DNA from: Deltaproteobacteria bacterium HGW-Deltaproteobacteria-4
GTDB taxonomy: Bacteria > Desulfobacterota > Desulfuromonadia > Desulfuromonadales > UBA2197
Length of the DNA stretch: 64,000 bases
Direction: 5' to 3'
Assembly (NCBI GenBank): GCA_002841765.1
Contig: PHAV01000001.1
Span: forward strand, 124,001-188,000
Part shown: positions 38,527 through 46,048 of the stretch, piece after piece
How the letters are laid out: each line of letters begins with the position of its first letter
How positions within the stretch are numbered: the stretch's first letter is position 1
Notes under the pieces: model-generated
Seen by the model: only the letters and a program-made list of their open reading frames with translations
What the model was told of the DNA's origin: nothing
The model's database searches: none
Translations under genes and position numbers: made by a program

Positions 38527-39266
38527 TGACTTCTGGCACGCTCTCCGGTCCCCTCCGGCGCAAACTGCTCTTTCGCTCCTTTTTTTTACAGGGAAGCTGG
38601 AATTTTGAGCAGATGCAAGGTCTCGGTGCCCTCTTTGTTTTGTCGCCCCTGCTCCGGAACCTTTATCAGGGAGAGGAGTTGCATCAGGCCTGCGCACGCC
38701 ATCTCAGCTATTTTAATACTCATCCGTTTATTGCTCCGCTGATTCTGTCCGGGGTGGCTCAACTTGAGATCAATAGTGCGGATGCAGAGGGTGTTGGCGA
38801 GTATCGTCAGTTACTCATGGCTCCCTGCGCGGCAATGGGTGATGCTTTTTTTTGGGGAGGCGTTCGTCCCTTTGCCGCCGTTCTAGCCATGTTCTTTGCT
38901 TTGCATGGGTCACTCCTCGCCCCGATTGTCCTTTTGGTTGTCTTCAATGTCCCCCATCTGCTGGTGCGGATTGTCGGCTTTGCTAAAGGATTTGCACTCG
39001 GGGAGGAAGTGGTCGACTTCCTTGCCCGCTGTCGCCTCCCGGATCTGGCGATTCGGCTTAAACAAGGGACATTGATCCTCCTTGGGATCCTTTGTGCCGG
39101 GCTGACGTACAGCACGCTCAGCGTTGCCGGCTTATCCCCGGATTTGGGTTGGTTCATTGTACCCTCTGTCTTTGTTCTTGGCGGGCTTGCCCGCCAGCGG
39201 CTCTCACCCTTACTTCTGACGCTCTTGCTGGTGGCGGTGATCCTCGCCCTGCCGGGCTTTTACTGA
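38523..39266 (+). CDS. PTS mannose-class EIID component
   Basis: 247 residues. RSFFLQGSWNFEQMQGLGA near the N-terminus and HLSYFNTHPFIAPLILSGV are hallmark EIID motifs; GDAFFWGGVRPF follows, and the end has TM segments. It is a little shorter than typical (about 270-280). It works with EIIC in the membrane. The run EIIA-EIIB-EIIC-EIID-HPr-EI is complete. Confidence 0.9.
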   Translation: MMTSGTLSGPLRRKLLFRSFFLQGSWNFEQMQGLGALFVLSPLLRNLYQGEELHQACARHLSYFNTHPFIAPLILSGVAQLEINSADAEGVGEYRQLLMAPCAAMGDAFFWGGVRPFAAVLAMFFALHGSLLAPIVLLVVFNVPHLLVRIVGFAKGFALGEEVVDFLARCRLPDLAIRLKQGTLILLGILCAGLTYSTLSVAGLSPDLGWFIVPSVFVLGGLARQRLSPLLLTLLLVAVILALPGFY

Positions 39267-39287
39267 TATTTCGGAGAGGTCCATCTG

Positions 39288-39554
39288 ATGATTGTGCAGG
39301 AATTTATCATAAAAAACCGCCTCGGCTTACACGCCCGGGCTTCCGCCAAGCTGGTCCAAACCGCCAACCGTTTCCGGTCGGAGGTCTTCATTTCCAAAGA
39401 GGGGGAGGAAGTAAATGGCAAGAGTATCATGGGGATTTTAATGCTGGCGGCAGCGGTCGGGACAAAGATTGAGGTCCGGGTCAGTGGTGAGGATGCTGAC
39501 GCTGCTTTTGCCGCCATCAGTCAGTTAATCGAGGATAAATTCGGTGAAGACTGA
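39288..39554 (+). CDS. ptsH: Phosphocarrier protein HPr
   Basis: 88 residues. KNRLGLHARASAKLV carries the His phosphorylated by EI, and VNGKSIMGILML the Ser that HprK phosphorylates. It links EI to the EIIA proteins (mannose-type and possibly PtsN). GAGAGG precedes the start. It overlaps ptsI by 11 bases. Confidence 0.95.
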   Translation: MIVQEFIIKNRLGLHARASAKLVQTANRFRSEVFISKEGEEVNGKSIMGILMLAAAVGTKIEVRVSGEDADAAFAAISQLIEDKFGED

Positions 39555-41319
39555 AGTTGTCCAGGATCAACTTCTGATCGGCATCGGTGTCTCGCCGGGG
39601 ATTGCTATCGGACGCGCCCTCCTGTTACATCGACCGACGGATATATCGCCAGAGCGTGAGATTACTCCTGATGAAGTCGCTGACGAAATTCAGCGTCTGC
39701 ATGACGCGATTACCCTTTCCCGGCAACAACTTGAGTCGGTTCGCCGTCAGGCGGATGATCATCCGACGCCGGAGCCTGGTTTAATCATTGATGCTCATCT
39801 CCTGATTCTCGATGACGTCATGCTCGTTTCCGAGACTATCTCAACCATTGAAAACGATCTGGTCGATGCCGAAACAGCATTGCGACGGACACTGTTACGT
39901 ATCCGCCATCTCTTCGCGGCGATAGAGGATGAATATCTCCGGGAGCGCCGCAGTGACGTGGAGTTTGTCGGCCAACGGATATTGCGTAATCTCATCGGCT
40001 ACCATGAGCACCTCCTCCAGGAAATTTCCGAACAGGTCATCCTCGTCGCCCACGATCTTTCCCCTGCCGATACCCTCCAACTTGATCGCAACAAGATCCT
40101 TGCCTTTGTCACCGATGCCGGGGGCCGGACTTCGCATACCGCCATTCTCGCCCGCTCTATGGGGATTCCGGCGATCGTTGGCTTGGAGTCAGTGACCCAG
40201 TTGGTGAGCCAGGGACTGCCCTTGATCGTCGACGGGACTACAGGGGTAGTGGTTATCCACCCCTCAGCCGGGAGTTTTCGCGATTATCTCCAGCGCAAGC
40301 AGCATTATGAATACGCCGAGCAGGAGCTTGTTCTTCTGCGCGATCTCCCAGCACAAACCGCAGACGGCTTTGAGCTTCATCTCCGTGCCAACCTCGATTC
40401 CCCGGCCGATATTCCTGTGGCGCGTAAAAACGGAGCAAACGGTGTTGGTTTGATGCGCACCGAATTTTTGTTCATGAACCGGACCCTTCCGCCCTCAGAG
40501 AACGAACAGTTTCTGGTTTATAAGGAGATGGTCGAAGCAATGGCGCCGTCCTCGGTGATGATCCGGACCCTGGATGTCGGCGGCGACAAGCTGGTCGATC
40601 ATATTAACCTCGCTGGAGAGGCAAATCCGGCGCTGGGTTTGCGAGCCATCCGCTTTTCCCTTAAAGAGGAGATCCTCTTCCGTACACAATTACGCGCGAT
40701 TCTGCGGGCATCGGCTTTCGGCAAAGTTCGGCTCGCCTTTCCGATGATCTCTGGTATTGAAGAACTGCGGGCCTGTCGGGCGCATTTACGCGGCGTTATG
40801 GAGGAGTTGTCGGCGCGTCATCAGCCCTTTGATGCCGCCATGGAAGTCGGGATTGTTGTAGAAACGCCGTCAGCGGCACTGCTGGCAGAGTTAATCGCCC
40901 GAGAAGTCGATTTTTTCTCGGTCGGGACGAACGATCTCATTCAATACTGCCTGGCTGTCGATCGCGGTAATGAGCATCTTGCCTATCTTTATGACCCGTT
41001 GCATCCGGCTATTTTACGGGCTTTGCAGCTGATTTGCACTGCCGGTAAGGATGCGGGAATTCCGGTCGGCATGTGCGGTGAGATGGCTTCTGACCCTCTG
41101 TATATTAATGTTCTTGTTGCTCTGGGTTTTACGGAACTATCGATGAGCCCAGGCGATATTCTGCGGATGAAGCGGGCTCTGCGCTTAAGCCGTAAGGATC
41201 GCAGTGATGCCCTCCTGACGACACTCCTGACTTTGCCGACCGGCGCCGAGGTTAGGCATCTTCTCGAGGATGTCATGCAGACCTCCTTTCCTGACCTCTT
41301 TCCCCCGCCGGAGATTTGA
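39544..41319 (+). CDS. ptsI: PTS enzyme I (phosphoenolpyruvate-protein phosphotransferase)
   Basis: 591 residues beginning at a GTG that overlaps the HPr stop. Central domain GGRTSHTAILARSMGIPAIV has the phospho-His; RTEFLFMNR, the metal-binding FFSVGTNDLIQY and VGMCGEMASDP motifs of the PEP-binding barrel follow. It uses PEP to phosphorylate HPr. Last gene of the PTS run; metK has its own likely promoter. Confidence 0.95.
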   Translation: MKTEVVQDQLLIGIGVSPGIAIGRALLLHRPTDISPEREITPDEVADEIQRLHDAITLSRQQLESVRRQADDHPTPEPGLIIDAHLLILDDVMLVSETISTIENDLVDAETALRRTLLRIRHLFAAIEDEYLRERRSDVEFVGQRILRNLIGYHEHLLQEISEQVILVAHDLSPADTLQLDRNKILAFVTDAGGRTSHTAILARSMGIPAIVGLESVTQLVSQGLPLIVDGTTGVVVIHPSAGSFRDYLQRKQHYEYAEQELVLLRDLPAQTADGFELHLRANLDSPADIPVARKNGANGVGLMRTEFLFMNRTLPPSENEQFLVYKEMVEAMAPSSVMIRTLDVGGDKLVDHINLAGEANPALGLRAIRFSLKEEILFRTQLRAILRASAFGKVRLAFPMISGIEELRACRAHLRGVMEELSARHQPFDAAMEVGIVVETPSAALLAELIAREVDFFSVGTNDLIQYCLAVDRGNEHLAYLYDPLHPAILRALQLICTAGKDAGIPVGMCGEMASDPLYINVLVALGFTELSMSPGDILRMKRALRLSRKDRSDALLTTLLTLPTGAEVRHLLEDVMQTSFPDLFPPPEI

Positions 41320-41367
41320 TCCCGCGCCCTGACCGCTCTGTCTATGCATCGTCAAGGGAGAAAATAT

Positions 41368-41397
41368 TTGACTTATTTGCGGTTTTTACAGTATTTT
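41368..41397 (+). promoter_or_regulatory. Candidate sigma-70 promoter of metK
   Basis: TTGACT at 41368-41373 and TATTTT at 41392-41397, spacer 18, about 34 bases before the metK start. No SAM-riboswitch-like stem series was recognised in the 111-base leader region. Confidence 0.45.
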
Positions 41398-41430
41398 TCA
41401 ACATTTCAAGTCTAAAAGGAGACGTAATCC

Positions 41431-42600
41431 ATGTCCGTCAATAATTTTCTTTTTACCTCTGAATCGGTCTCGGAAGGGCACCCTGACAAGGTTGCCGACC
41501 AGATCTCGGATGCAATTCTGGATGCCATTCTCAGTCAGGATCCCGCTGCCCGTGTTGCCTGCGAAACGATGGTGACGACCGGCATGGCGGTGATTGCCGG
41601 TGAGATTACCACGACTGCTTATGCTGATATTCCTGCAATTGTCCGTGAAACGATTCGGGAGATCGGTTATACCAGTTCCGATATGGGTTTTGACGCGGAT
41701 TCCTGTGCTGTCCTCGTCTCCATCGACAAGCAATCGCCGGATATCTCCATGGGGGTGACCGCTGGTGAGGGGATGTATAAAGAGCAGGGGGCTGGGGATC
41801 AGGGCCTGATGTTCGGCTATGCCTGCAACGAAACTCCGGAGTTGATGCCGATGCCGATCCTGCTGGCGCATCAACTCGTCAGTAAATTAGCTGATCTGCG
41901 CAAAGATGGCACCCTCCCGTTCCTGCGTCCTGACTCAAAGTCGCAAGTGACAGTGCAGTATATCGATGGCAAACCGGCGCGGATCGATACGGTCGTCATC
42001 TCGACGCAGCACACCCCTGAGGTCACCCACCAGCAGATAGAAGAGCAGGTGATAGCTTTAGTTATCAAGAAAATTATCCCGGCGCATTTGCTGGACGAAA
42101 AGACTCGTTACTTTATCAATCCGACCGGTCGTTTTGTCATCGGCGGCCCCATGGGCGATTGCGGTCTGACCGGTCGCAAGATTATCGTTGATACCTACGG
42201 CGGCATGGGAAGGCATGGTGGTGGTGCTTTCTCCGGTAAGGACCCTTCGAAGGTGGACCGTTCCGCTGCTTACATGGGTCGTTATGTCGCCAAGAACCTC
42301 GTCGCCGCCGGCCTCTGTGATCGCTGTGAAGTGCAGATCGCTTACGCCATCGGCGTTGCAGAACCAGTCTCGGTTATGGTGCATACTTTTCGCACCGCCA
42401 AGGTCGATGAAATCCGTCTCGCGGAATTGGTTCGTGAAGTCTTTGATATGCGCCCCCGCGCTATCATCGAACATCTCGACCTGCTCCGTCCGATCTATAA
42501 AAAGACCGCCGCCTATGGCCATTTTGGTCGTGAGCTCGCGGATTTCACCTGGGAGAAGACCGATCGCGCCGCTGAACTGCGCCAGCGGGCCGGCCTCTAA
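41431..42600 (+). CDS. metK: S-adenosylmethionine synthase
   Basis: 389 residues. [32 protein letters not shown] and [19 protein letters not shown] are MetK signatures. It makes S-adenosylmethionine from ATP and methionine in the cytosol. AGGAG lies ten bases before the ATG. It is followed after 20 bases by one arm of a 53-bp inverted repeat, and then by a terminator. Confidence 0.97.
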   Translation: MSVNNFLFTSESVSEGHPDKVADQISDAILDAILSQDPAARVACETMVTTGMAVIAGEITTTAYADIPAIVRETIREIGYTSSDMGFDADSCAVLVSIDKQSPDISMGVTAGEGMYKEQGAGDQGLMFGYACNETPELMPMPILLAHQLVSKLADLRKDGTLPFLRPDSKSQVTVQYIDGKPARIDTVVISTQHTPEVTHQQIEEQVIALVIKKIIPAHLLDEKTRYFINPTGRFVIGGPMGDCGLTGRKIIVDTYGGMGRHGGGAFSGKDPSKVDRSAAYMGRYVAKNLVAAGLCDRCEVQIAYAIGVAEPVSVMVHTFRTAKVDEIRLAELVREVFDMRPRAIIEHLDLLRPIYKKTAAYGHFGRELADFTWEKTDRAAELRQRAGL

Positions 42601-42619
42601 ATTGCTTCTTTGAAAAATG

Positions 42620-42672
42620 GACAGCAACAAAAAGAGCGGGCCTTCATGGTAAGCCGTATCACAAAGGTGTTG
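42620..42672 (+). repeat. 53-bp inverted repeat, left arm
   Basis: Starts GACAGCAACAAAAAGAGCGG and ends CACAAAGGTGTTG. It matches the reverse complement of 44337-44389 at 49 of 53 positions; the four differences fall in a central block and equal a local inversion of CCTTCATGG. Confidence 0.9.
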
Positions 42673-42676
42673 GTAA
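42655..42676 (+). repeat. 22-bp direct repeat, copy 1
   Basis: A 22-base sequence beginning CGTATCACAAAGG and ending TGTTGGTAA, identical at 42757-42778. Copy 1 lies within and just past the left inverted-repeat arm. The two copies bracket the metK terminator. Confidence 0.85.
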
Positions 42677-42692
42677 GGTAGAAAAGTTAAAG

Positions 42693-42725
42693 ATAAGAGA
42701 GCCACATAAACTGTGGCTCTCTTAT
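42693..42725 (+). terminator. Intrinsic-type terminator after metK
   Basis: ATAAGAGAGCCACA at 42693-42706 pairs with TGTGGCTCTCTTAT at 42712-42725 around a five-base loop. Only a short T-rich tail follows (TTGGTTGG), so efficiency is uncertain. Confidence 0.6.
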
Positions 42726-42756
42726 TTGGTTGGAGCTAGAAATTTAGGCTTTTCTG

Positions 42757-42778
42757 CGTATCACAAAGGTGTTGGTAA
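42757..42778 (+). repeat. 22-bp direct repeat, copy 2
   Basis: Identical to 42655-42676 (CGTATCACAAAGG to TGTTGGTAA), 102 bases downstream. An 18-19 base core also appears inverted in the right arm at 44337-44355. Confidence 0.85.
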
Positions 42779-43012
42779 CGTCCCATTGACGACATCTTTT
42801 TAACCAAACTATATGTGGATTTATGCCTTTTGTCAAAATCACTGGTAAAACGACAACCCCGACCTTTCGGACAGGCTTGTCGGCGATCGTGATACCAGAA
42901 AGGCCCTCACAAGAGAGCCTTTCTGGTATCTGTGTCTTGAAGTTGGGGAAGAACGACTGCGAACGGACGCTCTTCGCGGGCAAAGAATAGGGGCTAACGG
43001 TAGGCTTCATTG

Positions 43013-43897
43013 CTAGTGGTTTATTGTGACAACTTGGCCGGCGGTCGTAATAGAGACTGTGTAGGTCTGTATGAAATCTGGTTGGTAGCTGGTTTTAGCT
43101 TTGATCCAGAAGTTATATGGCGTAGCGCTCACTGGGAGGGGTACCTCTATGATACCAATAAACGCGTTGCAAACTTCCGTATTATTGGCCAGGTACTGCC
43201 CGCCTGATTGCAATTGGACGTACCATTGCGCAGAACTATTGATTCCAAAATAACAAAAAGTTGGACGGTCCCATACCCATCGGAGGGTCCCCGTACCTGT
43301 CGGTTCAGGTTCAGGTTCAGGTTCAGGTTCAGGTTCACCCCCGCCAGCCCCACCGGCGGCTATCGTGTCAGAGTGAACCCTCGCCATAATGGTGTACTCG
43401 GGGGCGCTACCAAAACATTGTGTCGCGTAGCTCGCATCATAGGCTAACGGAATTCCCCCGGGCACATCGTTGAGTTCATTGAAGCTAAGACAGCCCGCCT
43501 CGGTAACTTGCCCGATAATCAGCACGGTATCTTGCTCCGGGCCGTCAAAAGCAGTAATGGGCACGCCTGCCGGGAACTCGGAAACCATGCTCATGGTAAA
43601 AGTTCCTTCAAGCGCATCGGGCGCCTTGGCGCTCGCGGGAAGTTCGGGGAGCGTGCGTAGATAGCCTTCGTTAACCAGCACATCGACAGACTCGGCCACG
43701 GTGAGCCGGTTGTTGTAATAAAGTTCAGCGGCGACCATGACAACGCTCGTGGCACGTTGTACCCGAATCGCATCGGAGACCGCTTTGCTCTCCCGGAAGG
43801 AGTCGCCCATCACAAGCATTGCAAGCACGGAAACCAGGGCGATGATCGAGAGGCCAACCATCACTTCGATGAGAGTGAAGCCACGATTTTTATGCAT
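43013..43897 (-). CDS. Modular type IV prepilin with EP hinge and extra C-terminal beta domain
   Basis: 294 residues. A five-to-six-residue leader then RGFTLIEVMVGLSIIALVS is a class III prepilin cleavage and N-methylation signal with Glu5. The pilin head runs to about 180 with C136 and C161 as a likely disulfide. Residues 188-199 are (EP)6, encoded by six perfect GGTTCA units (on the plus strand), and 200-294 form a separate Cys-paired (C215, C243) region rich in beta-strand patterns ending TYTVSITTAGQVV. A minor pilin or pseudopilin carrying an adhesin-like tip domain is the inference. It lies inside the inverted-repeat segment beside pilS but points the same way as the pil genes; GGAG precedes the ATG. 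Not recognised as a named pilin. Confidence 0.8.
   Translation of the reverse strand: MHKNRGFTLIEVMVGLSIIALVSVLAMLVMGDSFRESKAVSDAIRVQRATSVVMVAAELYYNNRLTVAESVDVLVNEGYLRTLPELPASAKAPDALEGTFTMSMVSEFPAGVPITAFDGPEQDTVLIIGQVTEAGCLSFNELNDVPGGIPLAYDASYATQCFGSAPEYTIMARVHSDTIAAGGAGGGEPEPEPEPEPEPTGTGTLRWVWDRPTFCYFGINSSAQWYVQLQSGGQYLANNTEVCNAFIGIIEVPLPVSATPYNFWIKAKTSYQPDFIQTYTVSITTAGQVVTINH
43302..43337. repeat. Six tandem GGTTCA hexamers in the prepilin hinge
   Basis: 36 bases of perfect 6-bp units. They code for the Glu-Pro hinge on the minus strand. Unit length is a multiple of three, so copy changes would alter hinge length without frameshift. Confidence 0.95.
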
Positions 43898-44174
43898 GTC
43901 TAAAACTCCAGGGTTTATTCTGGAAATTCAGGGGGGTGTGAATGTTTTCATTGATTGTTGCTCAGGATGGACTGAGACTTGAGATTCTCGACGGGCGTGG
44001 CGATGTTGGCAAGCCAGACGTTGGGGGCATTAGGTCGACTTGGCCGGCATGACCACCGCAACATGGCCCACCAGAGGGCTCTGGGACAATTATCGGCCTA
44101 CCAATTGAAAAATCTCACCTGATCATTGATAATTTCTTGTTTATATTTTTTTAATCTTACTTCCTAAAATATGA

Positions 44175-44209
44175 ATCTGGCCTGCCAGAACATATGTGGC
44201 AGGCCAGAT
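44175..44209. terminator. Hairpin in the prepilin upstream region
   Basis: 13-bp perfect stem ATCTGGCCTGCCA at 44175-44187 with TGGCAGGCCAGAT at 44197-44209. No flanking T run on the plus strand. Could be a terminator or an element-internal structure; direction is not clear. Confidence 0.4.
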
Positions 44210-44277
44210 GGGCTTAACGGTCGATTTGTCAGACAAAATCCTCTAATGTTACTTCCGAAAATTTCTTTTGAAATAAG

Positions 44278-44320
44278 ATTAGCCCTATAAGTATCTAAAC
44301 TTATAGAGCTAATTGCTATT
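44278..44320 (+). terminator. Terminator-like hairpin near right repeat arm
   Basis: ATTAGCCCTATAAGT at 44278-44292 pairs with ACTTATAGAGCTAAT at 44299-44313 with one mismatch, followed by a T run before 44326. No plus-strand gene precedes it closely, so it may mark a displaced end. Confidence 0.4.
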
Positions 44321-44336
44321 TTTTAGGCACTAAAAA

Positions 44337-44389
44337 CAACACCTTTGTGATACGGCTTACCTTCATGGTCCGCTCTTTTTGTTGCTGTC
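44337..44389 (-). repeat. 53-bp inverted repeat, right arm
   Basis: The reverse complement matches 42620-42672 (see there). It begins 22 bases past the pilS stop codon, as the left arm begins 20 bases past the metK stop. The two arms enclose 1,664 bases that include the prepilin gene. Confidence 0.9.
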
Positions 44390-44410
44390 GGCAAAGGTGA
44401 TTAGTGACTG

Positions 44411-46033
44411 TCAGCGTCGTGCGGAAGCAAGGGAAAGGATAAAGGCAACCCCACCTAAAGAGCTTCTGGCAACCTTGATCTTGCCGTCATGGGCGGAGAC
44501 AATGGCATGGACGGTCGCAAGTCCGAGCCCGGTGCCATTCTCCTTGGTCGTGAAGAAGGGGTTGAAGAGTTGTTTTTTCGCCTCAGGCAAAAACCCCGGG
44601 CCACTGTCCTCGACGCGGATTAAAGCCGTGGCGCTATCTGCGTACAGGCGGATCGTGCCGATTCCATTAAGGGCTTCGGCCGCATTGATCATCAGATTCA
44701 GTAACGCCTGCCGTAGTTGATTTCCGTCACAGAGAAACTCTGCGCTGCCATATTCCTTGAGGAATTGAATCCGGGAAAAGCGGGGGTCGCTCCTGACGAC
44801 TTCAATTAACTCGTCAAAGATCAGTGCCAGATCATGGCGTTCCAGCGCTGGGGGAGTTGGGCGGGCAAAGCGGAGAAAATCACTAAGAAGAAGATTCAGT
44901 CGCCCGACTTCCCGTAAAACTATCTCCAGCAGGCGTTGGTCATGAGCCGACATGTTCCCCCCTTCGAGGAGCAGTTGTACCGAACCGCTGATGGAGGCAA
45001 GGGGGTTGCGAATTTCGTGCGCCAGTCCCGCAGAGAGTTGCCCGACCGCGACTAAACGATCATTGCGCCGCAACTGTTCTTCGATCTCGATAAGATGGGA
45101 CAGATCCTGAAAGGAGACCAGTAGGTTGTCTTCTTTTTTGTTAACGCCGGCGATCAGAGTAGTTGTGAAGCCGAGTGTCAACTTCTTCCCGTTTCTATCA
45201 ATGAAAATTCCTTCATTCCTGGGAGTGAGCATGAAAGAGCCGTCATAGATCGTTAGTTCCGGAAAAACTTCGCGCACATCACAGTCATAAACGTCCGATT
45301 GCTGCAGTCCGGTGATACGCTCTGCCCCTTGATTAAAGACGCGAATCTGCCCGGCAGGATTGATGGTCATCAAGCCACTGCCGATATTCGCTACAATCGC
45401 CCGATTGAGGCGATTAAGTTCTTCATAATCGATCTCCTTCTCTTTCAGTGCCTCTTCGCTTTTACGCAAGCGCGCAGACAGGGTGCCCCCTAAAAAGGCG
45501 GTGAGGAAGAAAGCAAGGATGTTGGCGTAGACGGCATAAAGAACGGTGTGGGCGGCCGGAAGGGATGAGGAGAGTAGCGGGAGGTAACCGAAATATTGCA
45601 GATTGATCAGGCTGCCATAAAGGATGGCTGAAGCGGCGGCAACGATCAGTGTCTGTCGTTGCTGAAAGAAGACCGAGGCGCTGAGGATAACCAGGATAAA
45701 GAGAAAGACAAAGGGGCTTTCAATGCCACCGGTCAAAAAGACCATAAGGGTACTAAAGAGCAGGTCCCAGGTGATCTGGCTTTGCAGAAAGAGCTCAAAA
45801 CGACGTAAATAGCGGCTGAGGACAAAGGCGGCAAGACTCTCGATGCCAAAGAGAAGGGCAGCGAGATAGAGCCAGTGGAGAGGATCAAAATCGAGATTAG
45901 ACTGATTGAGCTGTTGGTAGGTGACCGTTGCAATCAGGATGAGGGCGGCAGTGAGGACCCTGCCCCCCAGGTACCAGCCGATCTGTCGGTGGGAGATCGG
46001 CAGATCGGCTGGTTTAGTGCGGAAAGATGGCAT
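44411..46033 (-). CDS. pilS: Sensor histidine kinase PilS
   Basis: 540 residues. About six TM in residues 20-190, a PAS domain (about 205-310; GLMTINPAGQIRVFNQGAERI), HisKA with H339 in GLAHEIRNPLASISGSVQ, and HATPase (DSGPGF, NGTGLGLATVHAIV). This is the PilS arrangement. PilS normally phosphorylates PilR to switch on sigma-54-dependent pilA. It lies 15 bases downstream of pilC as expected, but no pilR follows; instead there is a repeat arm, the modular prepilin and metK in the opposite direction. Confidence 0.85.
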   Translation of the reverse strand: MPSFRTKPADLPISHRQIGWYLGGRVLTAALILIATVTYQQLNQSNLDFDPLHWLYLAALLFGIESLAAFVLSRYLRRFELFLQSQITWDLLFSTLMVFLTGGIESPFVFLFILVILSASVFFQQRQTLIVAAASAILYGSLINLQYFGYLPLLSSSLPAAHTVLYAVYANILAFFLTAFLGGTLSARLRKSEEALKEKEIDYEELNRLNRAIVANIGSGLMTINPAGQIRVFNQGAERITGLQQSDVYDCDVREVFPELTIYDGSFMLTPRNEGIFIDRNGKKLTLGFTTTLIAGVNKKEDNLLVSFQDLSHLIEIEEQLRRNDRLVAVGQLSAGLAHEIRNPLASISGSVQLLLEGGNMSAHDQRLLEIVLREVGRLNLLLSDFLRFARPTPPALERHDLALIFDELIEVVRSDPRFSRIQFLKEYGSAEFLCDGNQLRQALLNLMINAAEALNGIGTIRLYADSATALIRVEDSGPGFLPEAKKQLFNPFFTTKENGTGLGLATVHAIVSAHDGKIKVARSSLGGVAFILSLASARR

Positions 46034-46048
46034 TGTTACGCAGGTTGA

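Larger units (their letters stand above)
42601..43012. other. Intergenic region after metK with repeat arm, direct repeat and hairpins
   Basis: 412 bases without a supported gene. It holds the left 53-bp inverted-repeat arm (42620-42672), the metK terminator (42693-42725), a second copy of the CACAAAGGTGTTGG sequence (42757-42778 with flanks), and a further hairpin, GATACCAGAAAGGC at 42891-42904 with its complement at 42917-42930. The last may terminate the prepilin transcript from the opposite strand. Confidence 0.7.
43898..44410. other. Intergenic region between prepilin and pilS, with hairpins and right repeat arm
   Basis: 513 bases with no supported gene. Features seen: a 13-bp hairpin ATCTGGCCTGCCA/TGGCAGGCCAGAT (44175-44209, loop nine); a 15-bp hairpin with one mismatch at 44278-44313 followed by a T run; and the right inverted-repeat arm at 44337-44389. 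The prepilin promoter should lie here on the minus strand but no clear -10/-35 or -24/-12 was found. A short open frame at 43948-44097 lacks a start and a recognisable product. Confidence 0.6.

Noticed and set aside
41320-41430. SAM riboswitch before metK
   Set aside because: The leader is A/T-rich and only 111 bases long; I found no conserved stem series or terminator switch.
43302-43337. Hexamer array as a CRISPR or iteron array
   Set aside because: The units are 6 bp without spacers and code for the Glu-Pro hinge.
43948-44097. 49-codon open frame upstream of the prepilin, minus strand
   Set aside because: No start codon with a ribosome site except an internal ATG; no recognisable family. 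It may be a gene remnant but cannot be supported.
42620-44389. Insertion sequence
   Set aside because: Terminal inverted repeats are present but no transposase frame lies between them and no target-site duplication was evident.
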